DNA from: Planctomycetota bacterium
GTDB taxonomy: Bacteria > Planctomycetota > JAPUJT01
DNA: 45,462 bases
Assembly (NCBI GenBank): GCA_027296055.1
Contig: JAPUJT010000006.1
Location: 1 to 45,462, forward strand
Direction of reading: 5' to 3'
Shown: one piece after another, positions 16,580 to 25,166 of the stretch
How the letters are laid out: each line of letters starts with the position of its first letter
Position numbering within the stretch: the stretch's first letter is position 1
Program-made: the position numbers and the translations under genes
The notes under the pieces: model-generated
Databases searched by the model: none
The model's input: only the letters and a program-made list of their open reading frames with translations
What the model was told of the DNA's origin: nothing

Positions 16580-17548
16580 TCACTCCTCGGAGGGTCGTCC
16601 CAGCACACGGCTGAAGAGGATCCCCAGCTCGTACAGGATGATCAAGGGGCCTGCCAGCAAGATCTGCGTCGCGGGGTCGGGTGGGGTCAAGAGCGCCGCG
16701 ATGACCACCGAACCGAGGAGCGAGTAGCGTCGATAGCGCGCGTAGTCCGCCGGTCCCAGGATGCCGATCCGGCTGAAGAACACCATCAGGAGCGGAAGCT
16801 CGAAGACCACCCCGAGCAGGAGGGTCAACGTGAGGCTGAGGGACAGATAGTTGTCCAGTGTGAAGGCGTTGATGACGTCCGGGCCGGCATAGGTGGCGAG
16901 ATAGGATAGGCCCACCGGAACGAGAACCTTGTAGCCGAACAGGATGCCCAGGAAGAACAGGAGAATCGAAACGGGCAGGAACCGGATCACGTACCGTCGC
17001 TCGCTGGGATAAAGCCCTGCACCGATGAACATCCAGAGCTCGTAGAGGATGATCGGCGATGCGATGAAGATGGCCGCGATCAGGCTGACCTTGATGTACG
17101 CCACGAAGACAGCGGTCGGCTTGATCGACTGGATCTTGCGGGCGTCACCCCGCAGCTTGAGGACCGGCTCGCGGACTCGATCGATGGACCCCTTCAGATG
17201 CCGGATTGCATCCACGAGCAAGGGGGAAACCGATTCATCCGCCCCATCCATCAGGGCGGCGAGATCCTCCCACTTCTCATCAGCCGCCTTTATCTGCTCG
17301 TGGAGTACTTCCAGAGTCTCGAATCCATCCTCGCTCTCCGCGCGGGCCTTCTCGGCGTTGCGGGCCATGCGGTCATACGGCTCCCGCACGATCGCCATCA
17401 ATCTGTCCTGGTAGATCAGGCAGAGGACGCACAGGATCGCGACGGCGAACAGGGATCGAATCAGGGACCGACGAAGGTCTTCGAGGTGGTCGCCGAAAGT
17501 GAGCCTTTTCTCGGCGGGATGGAGGATCTTCTGGAGTGGTTTCCTCAC
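16580..17548 (-). CDS. tatC: Sec-independent protein translocase TatC with large loop insertion
   Basis: Polytopic core of the twin-arginine translocase, which recognises the RR signal peptide. TFGDHLEDLRRSL (17-29), IASPIILYELWMFIGAGLYPSERR and the remaining transmembrane segments are typical. Between helix 1 and the conserved periplasmic region about 80 extra residues (roughly 60-140) form charged helices, making it 322 residues against about 250 usually. GTG 17548 was chosen because the conserved region begins soon after; GTG 17602 would add 18 residues, and neither has a strong ribosome binding site. tatA/B are not seen. It lies between the BRCT and YchF-like genes. Confidence 0.9.
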   Translation of the reverse strand: MRKPLQKILHPAEKRLTFGDHLEDLRRSLIRSLFAVAILCVLCLIYQDRLMAIVREPYDRMARNAEKARAESEDGFETLEVLHEQIKAADEKWEDLAALMDGADESVSPLLVDAIRHLKGSIDRVREPVLKLRGDARKIQSIKPTAVFVAYIKVSLIAAIFIASPIILYELWMFIGAGLYPSERRYVIRFLPVSILLFFLGILFGYKVLVPVGLSYLATYAGPDVINAFTLDNYLSLSLTLTLLLGVVFELPLLMVFFSRIGILGPADYARYRRYSLLGSVVIAALLTPPDPATQILLAGPLIILYELGILFSRVLGRPSEE

Positions 17549-17629
17549 GGCTTCTTTCGTCCGCCGCGGGGAGCCCGGGACTGAACGGGAGCAAGCCCGC
17601 ACCTCTCACGGCGTTCCCGGTGAGAATCT

Positions 17630-18850
17630 CTATGGGGCTAGGAATCTCAGAAGCTCGGGCTCACGCATCACCCGGATTCCGAGCTGGAGGGCTTTCTCGA
17701 ATGCGGGCAGGTCCTCGGCGTGCTTGCCCGCCACGATATAGTCGGTCTCCACGGTCACTTGGCTATCGACCTTCCCCCCCGCATCCTCGATCTTGCGGAT
17801 GATCTCCTGCTCGCTGTATTGAGGATTTACCATCTCGCCGAGCATGACGAAGATCTTTTGCTCCGTCTTGTCGAAGAGCGGCGAGATGACGAAGTCGCCC
17901 TTCACGATCGGGTCGCGACCGTCGACGGTCTGGATGATGGAAACGGTGGAGAGGTGATCCTCGACGTCGAGGATCTCGATCCGGCCCTTGTGCTTTCTGC
18001 GGCCCCCCTTCTGGACCTGGTAGACGTCGAACGGAAGGCCCCTCGTGATCCCGTGTGTGCGCCCGAGATCGATCCAAGCGAGCCTCATCTCGTTGTCGGC
18101 GAAGAGAACCTCTCCGTCGGGCGATGCGGTGGCCAGGGTCTGCTCCTGCTTTTTGACCAGCGTGGCGATCCGCTGCTCCTTCTCGCTGAGCAGGGTTTCC
18201 AGCTCCGCCACCTTGATCTCATAGGAACGCCGCAGCTCTTCTCGGCTCGCCGCGAGGTCTCCCTTGTCGTCCGTCAACCTCTGGATCTCGGAGCTATTCG
18301 AGCGATTGTCCTCCTGGTGGCTGTTCTGCTCCCGGGTGAGCTGCTCCGATAGGTCCTTCAACTGGCTGTCCTTCTCTGTCCGCAGTTCCTCCTTGGAGGT
18401 GCGCTCGGCATCCACTTCGTTCCGGGCCCCTGAACGGTCCGTCTTGAGGCGAGCGATCTCCTCCGCCTGCCAGAGGAGGTCCTCCTTCATCACATCGTAG
18501 ACTTCCTGGAGGTTGGTGATTTCCCGGATCTCCCCCGGGTCGGTCCCTCTGAGCTCGGCGATCCGGCGGGCCTGCTCCGTCCAGTCCCGGAAATGGGTCC
18601 CCTTGATGATCTCCGGACTGACGCTACCTTCCCGGCTCCCGGTGATCAGCTCCTTCAGGATGCGCGCCTCCCTCTGAGCTTTCCGCGTCGCCTCTTTGGA
18701 ATCTTTCGCCTCGCTGGTCTCGGCCCTTGCGATGTCGGTCTGCTCCTTCAGTTTGGAATCGACACTGAAGACCAGACCGATGAGACCCAGGTTGAGCATG
18801 ATGGAGACGACCAGGGGGTAGATCAGATTGAAGCTCTTCTTGGCGGCCAT
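17630..18850 (-). CDS. Membrane-anchored coiled-coil protein with C-terminal BRCT domain
   Basis: 406 residues. After a short basic N-terminus, residues 10-29 form one membrane helix. Residues 30-245 are highly charged and heptad-like with almost no Pro, a long coiled coil. A middle domain (about 250-330, EVLFADNEMRLAWIDLGRTHGITRGLPFDVYQV) is beta-rich. The final 75 residues look like a BRCT domain: EQEIIRKIEDAGGKVDSQV, TETDYIVAGKHAE, KALQLGIRVMREPELLRFL, as in bacterial DNA ligase. One N-terminal helix with no cleavage site would place the BRCT domain outside if topology is N-in. ATG 18850; the longer frame upstream overlaps the promoter. It heads the tatC operon. Confidence 0.7.
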   Translation of the reverse strand: MAAKKSFNLIYPLVVSIMLNLGLIGLVFSVDSKLKEQTDIARAETSEAKDSKEATRKAQREARILKELITGSREGSVSPEIIKGTHFRDWTEQARRIAELRGTDPGEIREITNLQEVYDVMKEDLLWQAEEIARLKTDRSGARNEVDAERTSKEELRTEKDSQLKDLSEQLTREQNSHQEDNRSNSSEIQRLTDDKGDLAASREELRRSYEIKVAELETLLSEKEQRIATLVKKQEQTLATASPDGEVLFADNEMRLAWIDLGRTHGITRGLPFDVYQVQKGGRRKHKGRIEILDVEDHLSTVSIIQTVDGRDPIVKGDFVISPLFDKTEQKIFVMLGEMVNPQYSEQEIIRKIEDAGGKVDSQVTVETDYIVAGKHAEDLPAFEKALQLGIRVMREPELLRFLAP

Positions 18851-18939
18851 GAGTATTCCTCCGACGACCCCGTTCGTTTCCGACCGCGTCGCCCAACCCG
18901 GACGACGATCTAGCCTCACTCGGGGAGAAACGGGGGAGG

Positions 18940-18967
18940 ATTCTAGCCGGCGGTCCCCCGAAGTCAA
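18940..18967 (-). promoter_or_regulatory. Promoter of the BRCT-tatC-ychF-like operon
   Basis: Minus strand -35 TTGACT (18967-18962), 16-bp spacer, -10 TAGAAT (18945-18940). About 85 bp before the ATG at 18850. Confidence 0.5.
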
Positions 18968-18995
18968 GATGCCCCAATTTATCCTCGATTGCGGC

Positions 18996-19024
18996 TTGAC
19001 ACGGATCTGGGCCCATGATATCCT
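18996..19024 (+). promoter_or_regulatory. Promoter of coaE-rho
   Basis: -35 TTGACA (18996-19001), 17-bp spacer, -10 TATCCT (19019-19024) with an extended -10 TG at 19016-19017. This is the best plus-strand promoter in the gap and predicts a leader of about 300 nt before coaE. Confidence 0.55.
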
Positions 19025-19329
19025 TCCGATTGGTACGAGGAGTGCCTCGGACTCCCACGGAAACCCGCAAAGTCAATCAGGGAAATCCCAAGCATTCTTC
19101 GGAAAAGAGCCATTACCCATCTCGGTTTCGTTACCTGATCCCCAAGGCTAGTTCCTCGAGCATCTGTCGCCCGTAGCTTTCCATTGGGCACACGATCCAA
19201 AGCTCCGCACGTGGGCACCACCCGAGTATTCCGATGTCCCCCAATCTCCTGGACTCGAACCGACCCAAGAGCCGTATCCGCCGGCTTTCGCCTTCCGACC
19301 TCCCGATCCTCCGCGAGGAGACACCCGAA

Positions 19330-20076
19330 TTGACCCCCATGATTGTCGGCATGCTTGGAGGGATCGCGAGCGGTAAGAGCACCGTGGCGCACATCTTCGG
19401 TGACCTGCGTGGGGTCGTGATCGACGCCGACGAGATCGCCGGATCGGTCCTCCAGGAGGAGGCCGTGCGAAAGAGAGTCCGGGATGAGCTGGGAGCGGAG
19501 GTCCTCGGCCCCGACGGCCTGGTGGACCGGGGCGCCGTCTCTCGCATCGTCTTCGATGATCCGTCCAGGCTCGAGGCCCTCAACGGGATCATCCACCCCC
19601 CTGTGGGGAGGATCATCGACGCCCGGATCCAGGACCTGAAGGGATCAGATATCGCCGTGCTCGATATCCCTCTCCTGCTCGAGTCGCCCTATGCGGACCG
19701 GCCTCACCTTTTCGTGTTCGTCGAGGCGACCGAAGAGCGTCGGACAGATCGGGCGCAGAGGAATCGGGGTTGGTCGGCGGGTGAGGTCGCGCGCCGGGAG
19801 AAGCGACAGGCTCTGCTGGATGAGAAGCGGGAGAGAGCCGATCTGATCATCAAGAACAACGGGTCCATCGAGGAACTGCGGGACGAGGTCGCCGGCACCT
19901 GGCGGCGGATAGAAGATAAGTTCGTATTCCGGGTTCGCATTGACGAGGGGGACCTCGGAATCGAGAAGCTAAGACAGGAATGGGCACACAGATTCGATCG
20001 CTTCGAAGGCCCTACGGGCGACGGGGCGAGCGAGCATGGCATGAACGAACAGACGAACGAATCAAAGGAGGGCTAG
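19330..20076 (+). CDS. coaE: Dephospho-CoA kinase CoaE
   Basis: Last enzyme of coenzyme A synthesis, phosphorylating dephospho-CoA. The P-loop [13 protein letters not shown] is at the N-terminus, followed by [15 protein letters not shown] and VLDIPLLLE, all family hallmarks. TTG 19330 has GAGGAG 9 nt upstream; the ATG at 19339 has none, though it gives the usual MIVG start. The last 50 or so residues ([15 protein letters not shown] onward) extend beyond the normal 200-residue core and are polar. It is followed by rho after 1 bp, and the rho ribosome binding site lies in its end. Confidence 0.92.
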   Translation: MTPMIVGMLGGIASGKSTVAHIFGDLRGVVIDADEIAGSVLQEEAVRKRVRDELGAEVLGPDGLVDRGAVSRIVFDDPSRLEALNGIIHPPVGRIIDARIQDLKGSDIAVLDIPLLLESPYADRPHLFVFVEATEERRTDRAQRNRGWSAGEVARREKRQALLDEKRERADLIIKNNGSIEELRDEVAGTWRRIEDKFVFRVRIDEGDLGIEKLRQEWAHRFDRFEGPTGDGASEHGMNEQTNESKEG

Positions 20077-20077
20077 A

Positions 20078-21496
20078 ATGGCCAGCACGAAATCCCCCGG
20101 CTCCAGATCAACGGGCTCCAAGCCGGCGCCGAAAGCCGGATCGAAACCGAGCGCCCCGAAGGCGCCCCCGCCGAAGACCGCCGATAAAGGTGACGCCGAG
20201 ATCAACGAGCGTTACGAAGAGGCGAAGCGGCGCGAGTTGCACATCACGGAGCTTCAGAAGATGACGATCAAGGAGCTCCACAAGACCGCCCAGCGCGAGG
20301 GAATCAAGGAATTCACCGGCCTGAAGAAGCAGGACCTGATCTTCAAGATCCTGAAGGAGAGGGTGAATCAGGACGGCCTGATGTACGGCGAGGGGGTCCT
20401 CGAGATCCTCCCGGATGGATTCGGGTTCCTCCGATCCCCGGACTACAACTATCTCCCCTCCCCCGACGACATCTACATCTCGCCCTCCCAGATCCGAAGG
20501 TTCGGGATCCGGACGGGGGCCACGGTTTCGGGACAGATCCGTCCCCCCAAGGACAACGAACGATACTTCGCGCTCCTCCGCGTGGAAGCGATCAACTTCG
20601 AGAACCCTGATGTGCTAGCGGACCGGGTCGTCTTCGAGGACCTCACTCCGCTTTATCCCGAGAAACGGCTCATCCTGGAGACGACACCGGAAGAGTACAA
20701 CATGCGGATCGTCGATCTGGTCACGCCGATCGGGATGGGGCAGCGCGGGCTGATCGTGGCGTCGCCCCGGACCGGAAAGACGATGCTCCTCCAGAAGATC
20801 GCCAACGCGGTCGCCGTGAACCACCCGGATGTCAAGTTGATGGTGCTGTTGATCGACGAGCGTCCGGAAGAGGTCACGGACATGGAACGCAGCGTCAAGG
20901 GAGAGGTGATCTCCTCGACGTTTGACGAACCGGCCTCACGTCACATCCAGGTGGCGGAAATGGTCATCGAGAAGGCGCGGAGGATGGTCGAGTACGGCAA
21001 GGACGTCGTGGTTCTCCTCGACTCGATCACCCGCCTGGGCCGAGCTTACAACACCGAGGGTCCGCACAGCGGCAAGATCCTCTCCGGTGGTGTCGACGCC
21101 AATGCCCTGAAGGGCCCAAAGAAGTTTTTCGGGGCCGCTCGGAACATCGAGGAGGGCGGCAGCCTCACGATCCTCGCCACGGCCCTGGTCGAGACGGGGA
21201 GTCGGATGGACGAGGTGATCTTCGAGGAGTTCAAGGGAACTGGCAATATGGAACTGCACCTCGATCGCCGGCTGGCCGACAAGCGCACCTGGCCCGCCCT
21301 CGACATCACGAAGTCCGGCACGCGGAAGGAAGAGCTTCTCCTGGACCCGGAGGAGTTGAAGCGTGTCTGGATCCTTCGAAAGATCCTCACCAGCATGAAC
21401 CCGATCGAGGCGATGGATCACCTGATCGACAAGGTGAAGAGGACCAAGACCAACGCCGAATTCCTGCTGCAGCTCAATATAAACCAACCGATGTAG
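20078..21496 (+). CDS. rho: Transcription termination factor Rho
   Basis: Hexameric RNA helicase that ends untranslated transcripts. 472 residues. A short Ser/Pro/Lys-rich extension (1-38) precedes the Rho_N helices (55-95, [30 protein letters not shown] in pieces). The cold-shock RNA-binding domain has [21 protein letters not shown]. The ATPase has a P-loop ASPRTGKTM (228-237; APPKAGKT or similar is usual), [27 protein letters not shown] and the Q-loop [16 protein letters not shown] 20078 has AAAGGAGG upstream inside coaE. Confidence 0.97.
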   Translation: MASTKSPGSRSTGSKPAPKAGSKPSAPKAPPPKTADKGDAEINERYEEAKRRELHITELQKMTIKELHKTAQREGIKEFTGLKKQDLIFKILKERVNQDGLMYGEGVLEILPDGFGFLRSPDYNYLPSPDDIYISPSQIRRFGIRTGATVSGQIRPPKDNERYFALLRVEAINFENPDVLADRVVFEDLTPLYPEKRLILETTPEEYNMRIVDLVTPIGMGQRGLIVASPRTGKTMLLQKIANAVAVNHPDVKLMVLLIDERPEEVTDMERSVKGEVISSTFDEPASRHIQVAEMVIEKARRMVEYGKDVVVLLDSITRLGRAYNTEGPHSGKILSGGVDANALKGPKKFFGAARNIEEGGSLTILATALVETGSRMDEVIFEEFKGTGNMELHLDRRLADKRTWPALDITKSGTRKEELLLDPEELKRVWILRKILTSMNPIEAMDHLIDKVKRTKTNAEFLLQLNINQPM

Positions 21497-21914
21497 GACC
21501 GCACCCCACCCTGATTCGGTGAGCCATCAAGCTACACGTGCAATCGCTCCCGACTTGGATTGGTTTCGGGGACTGCGTCGGCGGGGAGTTCGATACCCCC
21601 TCCTGACTCGGCCAGCCAGCAAGCTACACGAGCTATCGCTTCCCCCCTGGGTTGGTTTCGGGGACATACACCCAGACCGCCGTTCCCGCCTACGACTCGA
21701 GGACGGAAGCCACGGAGCCATTCGCATACCCTGAGGATGCCCTGGGCTGTGTCTCCCCGATCCGGTCAAGATGTGCTTTGCAATAGAGGCAGGACGTTCC
21801 GCGGCGAAAACGAGTGTCCCCTTAATTCAGGTGAATTAAGTGAGTGTCCCCGTAATTCGTAAGTGGTGTCGCCGTCACGTGTTGCGGAGCGCAATTAAGT
21901 GAGTGTCCCCTTAA
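21497..21914. other. 418-bp repeat-rich gap after rho
   Basis: No gene. It holds a tandem pair of 62-bp repeats (21512-21573 and 21604-21665) and three copies of a GAGTGTCCCC-TAATT element (21812-21916), described separately. No rho-independent terminator with a U-run is visible after rho. Confidence 0.6.
21512..21665. repeat. Two direct 62-bp repeats
   Basis: Units 21512-21573 and 21604-21665 are about 80% identical, sharing CAAGCTACACG in the middle and TTGGTTTCGGGGAC at the end, with a 30-bp spacer. Both end in GGGGAC, the same core found inverted in the elements further right. Confidence 0.8.
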
Positions 21915-21916
21915 TT
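21812..21916. repeat. Three copies of a REP-like GAGTGTCCCC(T/G)TAATT element
   Basis: Copies at 21812-21827, 21842-21857 and 21901-21916, two preceded by AATTAAGT. Between the first two is a perfect palindrome (21821-21840, CTTAATTCA-GG-TGAATTAAG). The third overlaps the stop codon of the PilW-like gene. From memory, GGGGACAC/AATTAAG elements occur near REP-associated transposases in uncultured bacteria; no transposase is present here. Confidence 0.7.
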
Positions 21917-23081
21917 AGCCGCTCATGACTCGGAAGACTCTGGAGATGGTGCGGATGGCCTCCGCCCGGTGGTCCTTGATCTGGATCGTGACGCGAAGCG
22001 CCGAAGGCAGGAAGCCCGCGCGGTAGTTGCACGACAGAACGGGGGGCGGAGTGTCGTTGCCTTCCGGCTTGACGATCACACGCTCGACGAAATAAATCAC
22101 CCCCGAGGGGCCGATCTCGGCGATCGTGAGCTCCTGGTCGACGATCCATGGGATCTGGCCGGGAGGCTTCTTGGGAACCTGCTCGTAGATGAAGATCCGA
22201 TCCCCCGGGACGAGCTGAGGGAAGGGAAATTTGCTGGTTGTGGTGAAAGTCGCCCTGTATCCGTCCCTGGGATTGACGTTCAGTTTCCCCCGTCCGCTGG
22301 CCTCGAGATCCAGTCCGGCCCTCAGCCTGTCATCGAAGTGATAGTTGAATACGAACGTCTCCGCTCTCGGATCGGGGTCGCGGATTCCCCTCTCGTGCGC
22401 CTTGATGGGCGATAGCCACATGCCCGCGCCTTGCCGCTCATTCGATTTGCCCCGGTAAGGCACGTAGTAGAACTCTATCTTGAAATCGGTCACGAAATAG
22501 CAGACATCGTCCAGTCTCGCCGGATCGGGAAGGAAGACCTTACGTTCTCGATCGAACCACTGGAATCGCCTGCGTAAGATCGGCCTTTCCTGGTCCACCT
22601 CGTCGAGGTAGTAGTTGACGAACCCCTCGACGGGCCTCCCCTTCTCTGTGGCTATGGTCTTGAAGTAGATCTTATCCGCCGAGTGAATGATCTTATGCCC
22701 GCGGACCGTCTTCGTGTAATACCCCTCCCTAATTGTGGGAGAGTAGTCGTAACGCTCCTCGTGCGGCCCGCCGAGGGGATCGAACTTATCCTCGTAGGGA
22801 TCCGCGTGGCTGTTCCGCATCCGTGTGTTCTGATCCTCCAGGTCCTGGAACGGCTCCATGTCGATCGTCTTGATCATGCCGGAGAAGTCCTGGGCTATCT
22901 GATCCATCGCGTACCGGGCGTTCGCGAAGACCTGGGCTTGTGCCTCGGTGTAGAGCGTCACATCACGCACCTTGGCAAAGATGAAGATGATCACGCCCGT
23001 CAGGATGATCATGAGGGCCATCGCCACCATCAACTCGACGATCGTGAATCCGCTCGAAGGGCGCGCGTCGGTTCGCTTCAT
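21915..23081 (-). CDS. GspJ/PilW-like pseudopilin
   Basis: 388-residue minor pseudopilin. A leader ends in SSGFTIVELMVAMALMIILTG, with Glu at +5. The long C-terminal domain (about 350 residues) is larger than a usual GspJ (about 200) and carries beta-type stretches; no enzyme motif is visible. ATG 23081 gives a normal leader; a GTG at 23090 overlaps the upstream stop and is an alternative. It is last of five leftward pseudopilin genes, and its stop codon is embedded in a repeat element. Confidence 0.85.
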   Translation of the reverse strand: MKRTDARPSSGFTIVELMVAMALMIILTGVIIFIFAKVRDVTLYTEAQAQVFANARYAMDQIAQDFSGMIKTIDMEPFQDLEDQNTRMRNSHADPYEDKFDPLGGPHEERYDYSPTIREGYYTKTVRGHKIIHSADKIYFKTIATEKGRPVEGFVNYYLDEVDQERPILRRRFQWFDRERKVFLPDPARLDDVCYFVTDFKIEFYYVPYRGKSNERQGAGMWLSPIKAHERGIRDPDPRAETFVFNYHFDDRLRAGLDLEASGRGKLNVNPRDGYRATFTTTSKFPFPQLVPGDRIFIYEQVPKKPPGQIPWIVDQELTIAEIGPSGVIYFVERVIVKPEGNDTPPPVLSCNYRAGFLPSALRVTIQIKDHRAEAIRTISRVFRVMSG

Positions 23082-23086
23082 CAGAT

Positions 23087-23851
23087 TCACAGCTCCATCA
23101 GAGTCGAGATCGAGTGGATCGCTTCATTCCCTTTGGACTTCGGATCCGGCCGAAAATTCCGATAGATCCGGACTTCCACATCGAACAGGAAGTTCGAGTA
23201 GAGATCATCCTTCGTGATCTCACCGTCCTTGTTCGTGTCGACCTTGGCGCGCTTGATGATGATCGCGAACGAATATTGCGTGATCGGATCACGAGAGAGG
23301 ATCTCCCGCTTCTCGTAATCGGAGACCTCCGGATCGCTCATTCTCTGCTTGATGAACTGGCCCACCTCGAACGTCTTGGTGATCTCGAATACGCTCTCGC
23401 CGTGCCGGTCCTCCACCCTGTCCTCGTCATCGTCCTTTGCGTCGGCGCTGCTCCCACGGCCATTGGCCGGGTTGCTTGTCTCCGGATAGATGAACACTTT
23501 CGTCTTCGAGTCGCTGAAGTACTGAGGGAGGAGAAGGACGAAGTCCTTCTCGTAGTCGGGGTTCTTGATCCTGTGCTGGGAAGGATCGTCCGTTATGCCG
23601 TCATGATCGAAGACAACGTAGGTCCCCCCCCGCTTGGGGTCCTCGAATCGGTTCTCCCTCATGGCCACCTTCAGGCCATCGATGACCGACTGGGCCAGGA
23701 TGCCGGAATAGGTGTCCTCGACCGCCTTGCTCCCCATCTTGATCCCCGCCGGGAACACCGCGATGATCCCCGTAAGGCCGACGGACATCACGAAGATCGC
23801 CACGAGAATCTCCATCAGCGTGAAGCCACGCTCGTATCGGCTCGCCATCAT
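23087..23851 (-). CDS. GspI/PilV-like pseudopilin
   Basis: 254-residue minor pseudopilin. Leader MMASRYERG, then FTLMEILVAIFVMSVGLTGIIAV, a class III signal. The C-terminal domain includes an acidic, possibly calcium-binding stretch DTNKDGEITKDD (EF-hand-like loop DTNKDGEITKDD), an uncommon feature in a minor pseudopilin, although calcium binding is known in GspG. The start overlaps the upstream stop by 4 bp (ATGA), so translation is coupled. Confidence 0.85.
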   Translation of the reverse strand: MMASRYERGFTLMEILVAIFVMSVGLTGIIAVFPAGIKMGSKAVEDTYSGILAQSVIDGLKVAMRENRFEDPKRGGTYVVFDHDGITDDPSQHRIKNPDYEKDFVLLLPQYFSDSKTKVFIYPETSNPANGRGSSADAKDDDEDRVEDRHGESVFEITKTFEVGQFIKQRMSDPEVSDYEKREILSRDPITQYSFAIIIKRAKVDTNKDGEITKDDLYSNFLFDVEVRIYRNFRPDPKSKGNEAIHSISTLMEL

Positions 23852-24501
23852 TCCGCCGCCACCTCTCTCTCCGCCTCCAGAACCACGAAGACGGCACGCC
23901 CCGTGTTGGGCATGATGTCGACGTAGCATTGCTTGGATTCCCCCCGCCGTTTGAACACGATATCGGTCTTCACGTCACGGGGTATCCGGCGGGCGATCTG
24001 CCGGTTCGGGTCGAAGAGGCGGATCTCGTCCACGTAGGGCTGGGGAATGTCCTCGAACCCGCCACGGAAGCTGATCGAGCCATCTCTCAGGATCTCCACC
24101 ACCCCCTCGAACTCTCGCCCTGTCTTTGAGTTGGTGATCTCATCGGGCCGGGGAAACTCGTCCGGAGGAGACAGACCGGGGGGGTCCCCGAAGTTGTATG
24201 TGTAGGTCAGCCCCCGGGGCAGACGGATCGGCTCGAAGTCCTCTCCGTAGCCGCTACTGTCGTAGTAGAGCCCGAGGGCCGTCGCCGTGAAGATGATCCG
24301 AACCCTCTCGCGCCGACTGATCGCCTCCCATCGAGCCTTCCGGATCGTCTGCTGGAATATCCGGCCGGCGTCGGCGAGGTCCTGCCCCCTCGCGAACTGC
24401 TGAAAGAGTGGGACCGAGATCATCATGAGAATCGACATGATGCCGATCACCACGAGCAGCTCGATCATGGTAAATCCTCGGGATGTCAGTTTCTGGCTCA
24501 T
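23848..24501 (-). CDS. GspH/FimT-like pseudopilin
   Basis: 217-residue pseudopilin. SRGFTMIELLVVIGIMSILMMISVP is the processed N-terminus. The following ADAGRIFQQTIRKARWEAISRRERVRIIF is typical of GspH/FimT, where the helix leads into a beta-sandwich, and the C-terminus NTGRAVFVV also fits. It is separated by 2 bp from the upstream gene and overlaps the downstream one by 4 bp. Confidence 0.85.
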   Translation of the reverse strand: MSQKLTSRGFTMIELLVVIGIMSILMMISVPLFQQFARGQDLADAGRIFQQTIRKARWEAISRRERVRIIFTATALGLYYDSSGYGEDFEPIRLPRGLTYTYNFGDPPGLSPPDEFPRPDEITNSKTGREFEGVVEILRDGSISFRGGFEDIPQPYVDEIRLFDPNRQIARRIPRDVKTDIVFKRRGESKQCYVDIMPNTGRAVFVVLEAEREVAAE

Positions 24502-24503
24502 GG

Positions 24504-25166
24504 CTACTTGTTGTCCAGGTTCCAGCCCAGGACATCGTCCGACGAGTCCCCTTCCTTCTCCTTGTAGTCCAGGCCCACCGACCAGATCTGGTATTTCCCC
24601 ATCATAACCGTCGGACCGTCCTCCGGTCGGGGATCTGGGTGGGAAAGGTGCTGTAGCGGGTACGAGTACTCCGCGATCTTCCCCACCCGATCGTAGAGGA
24701 TCGGGCCCCCAAAGCTGTCTCTCAGCTCCGGGATCCTCCCCTGGGTCTCTATCTCATTCAGCGGAAAAACCAGATCTTGCGCCAGCAGGTCGGTGAGCAA
24801 CGGGTCCTGAGGTCTGAGGATCGCCTTCCCATCGGGCCCCTTGACCGACTTCGGCTGCGGGACGCAGAGATAGTAGACCAGGCACTGCGAGCCCTGGATG
24901 ACCCTGTCGTACACCTTCACCTCGAAATCGTAACCGTCTGGAGGATACGCCTTGTACCGATCGTAGTACATCGAGACTGCCTGGGAGACCTGCCGGATCA
25001 GCCTTTGCGTCGCCTTCCGCTTGACGCTCTTGCGCACACCCATCGTCGCGGTGACCAGCGTGGCGATCAGGATCATGATGATCGACGTGACTACGAGAAG
25101 CTCGAGAAGAGTGAACGCTGGCGCCGGACCCGCCTGCGAGCTATTTGTTCCAGGGCGCCACATCAT
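24504..25166 (-). CDS. GspG-like pseudopilin (second copy)
   Basis: 220 residues. The leader ends in APAFTLLELLVVTSIIMILIATL. The helix continues to QRLIRQVSQAVSMYYDRYKAYPPDG, the usual GspG pattern of a helix leading to a 'YP..G' turn, and the end YQIWSVGLDYKEKEGDSSDDVLGWN matches the C-terminal calcium-site region of GspG. The start overlaps the preceding gene by 26 bp. Two tandem ATGs (25166, 25163) are possible starts. Confidence 0.85.
   Translation of the reverse strand: MMWRPGTNSSQAGPAPAFTLLELLVVTSIIMILIATLVTATMGVRKSVKRKATQRLIRQVSQAVSMYYDRYKAYPPDGYDFEVKVYDRVIQGSQCLVYYLCVPQPKSVKGPDGKAILRPQDPLLTDLLAQDLVFPLNEIETQGRIPELRDSFGGPILYDRVGKIAEYSYPLQHLSHPDPRPEDGPTVMMGKYQIWSVGLDYKEKEGDSSDDVLGWNLDNK

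Larger units (their letters stand above)
18851..19329. other. 479-bp divergent gap between the BRCT gene and coaE
   Basis: Holds two back-to-back promoters (18940-18967 leftward, 18996-19024 rightward). From the rightward promoter to the coaE start there are about 300 nt of leader. A small hairpin CGAGG-AGTG-CCTCG (19036-19049) lies at its very beginning. I see no reading frame with a ribosome binding site in the leader and no riboswitch consensus. Confidence 0.45.

Noticed and set aside
19240..19330. tRNA-like T-arm text (GGACTCGAACC, minus strand GGTTCGAGTCC) near 19250
   Set aside because: The flanking bases do not form the 5-bp T-stem and no acceptor or anticodon arm fits, so it is not a tRNA.
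21512..21916. CRISPR array
   Set aside because: Only two 62-bp units and three short elements, without regular unique spacers; no cas genes in the window.
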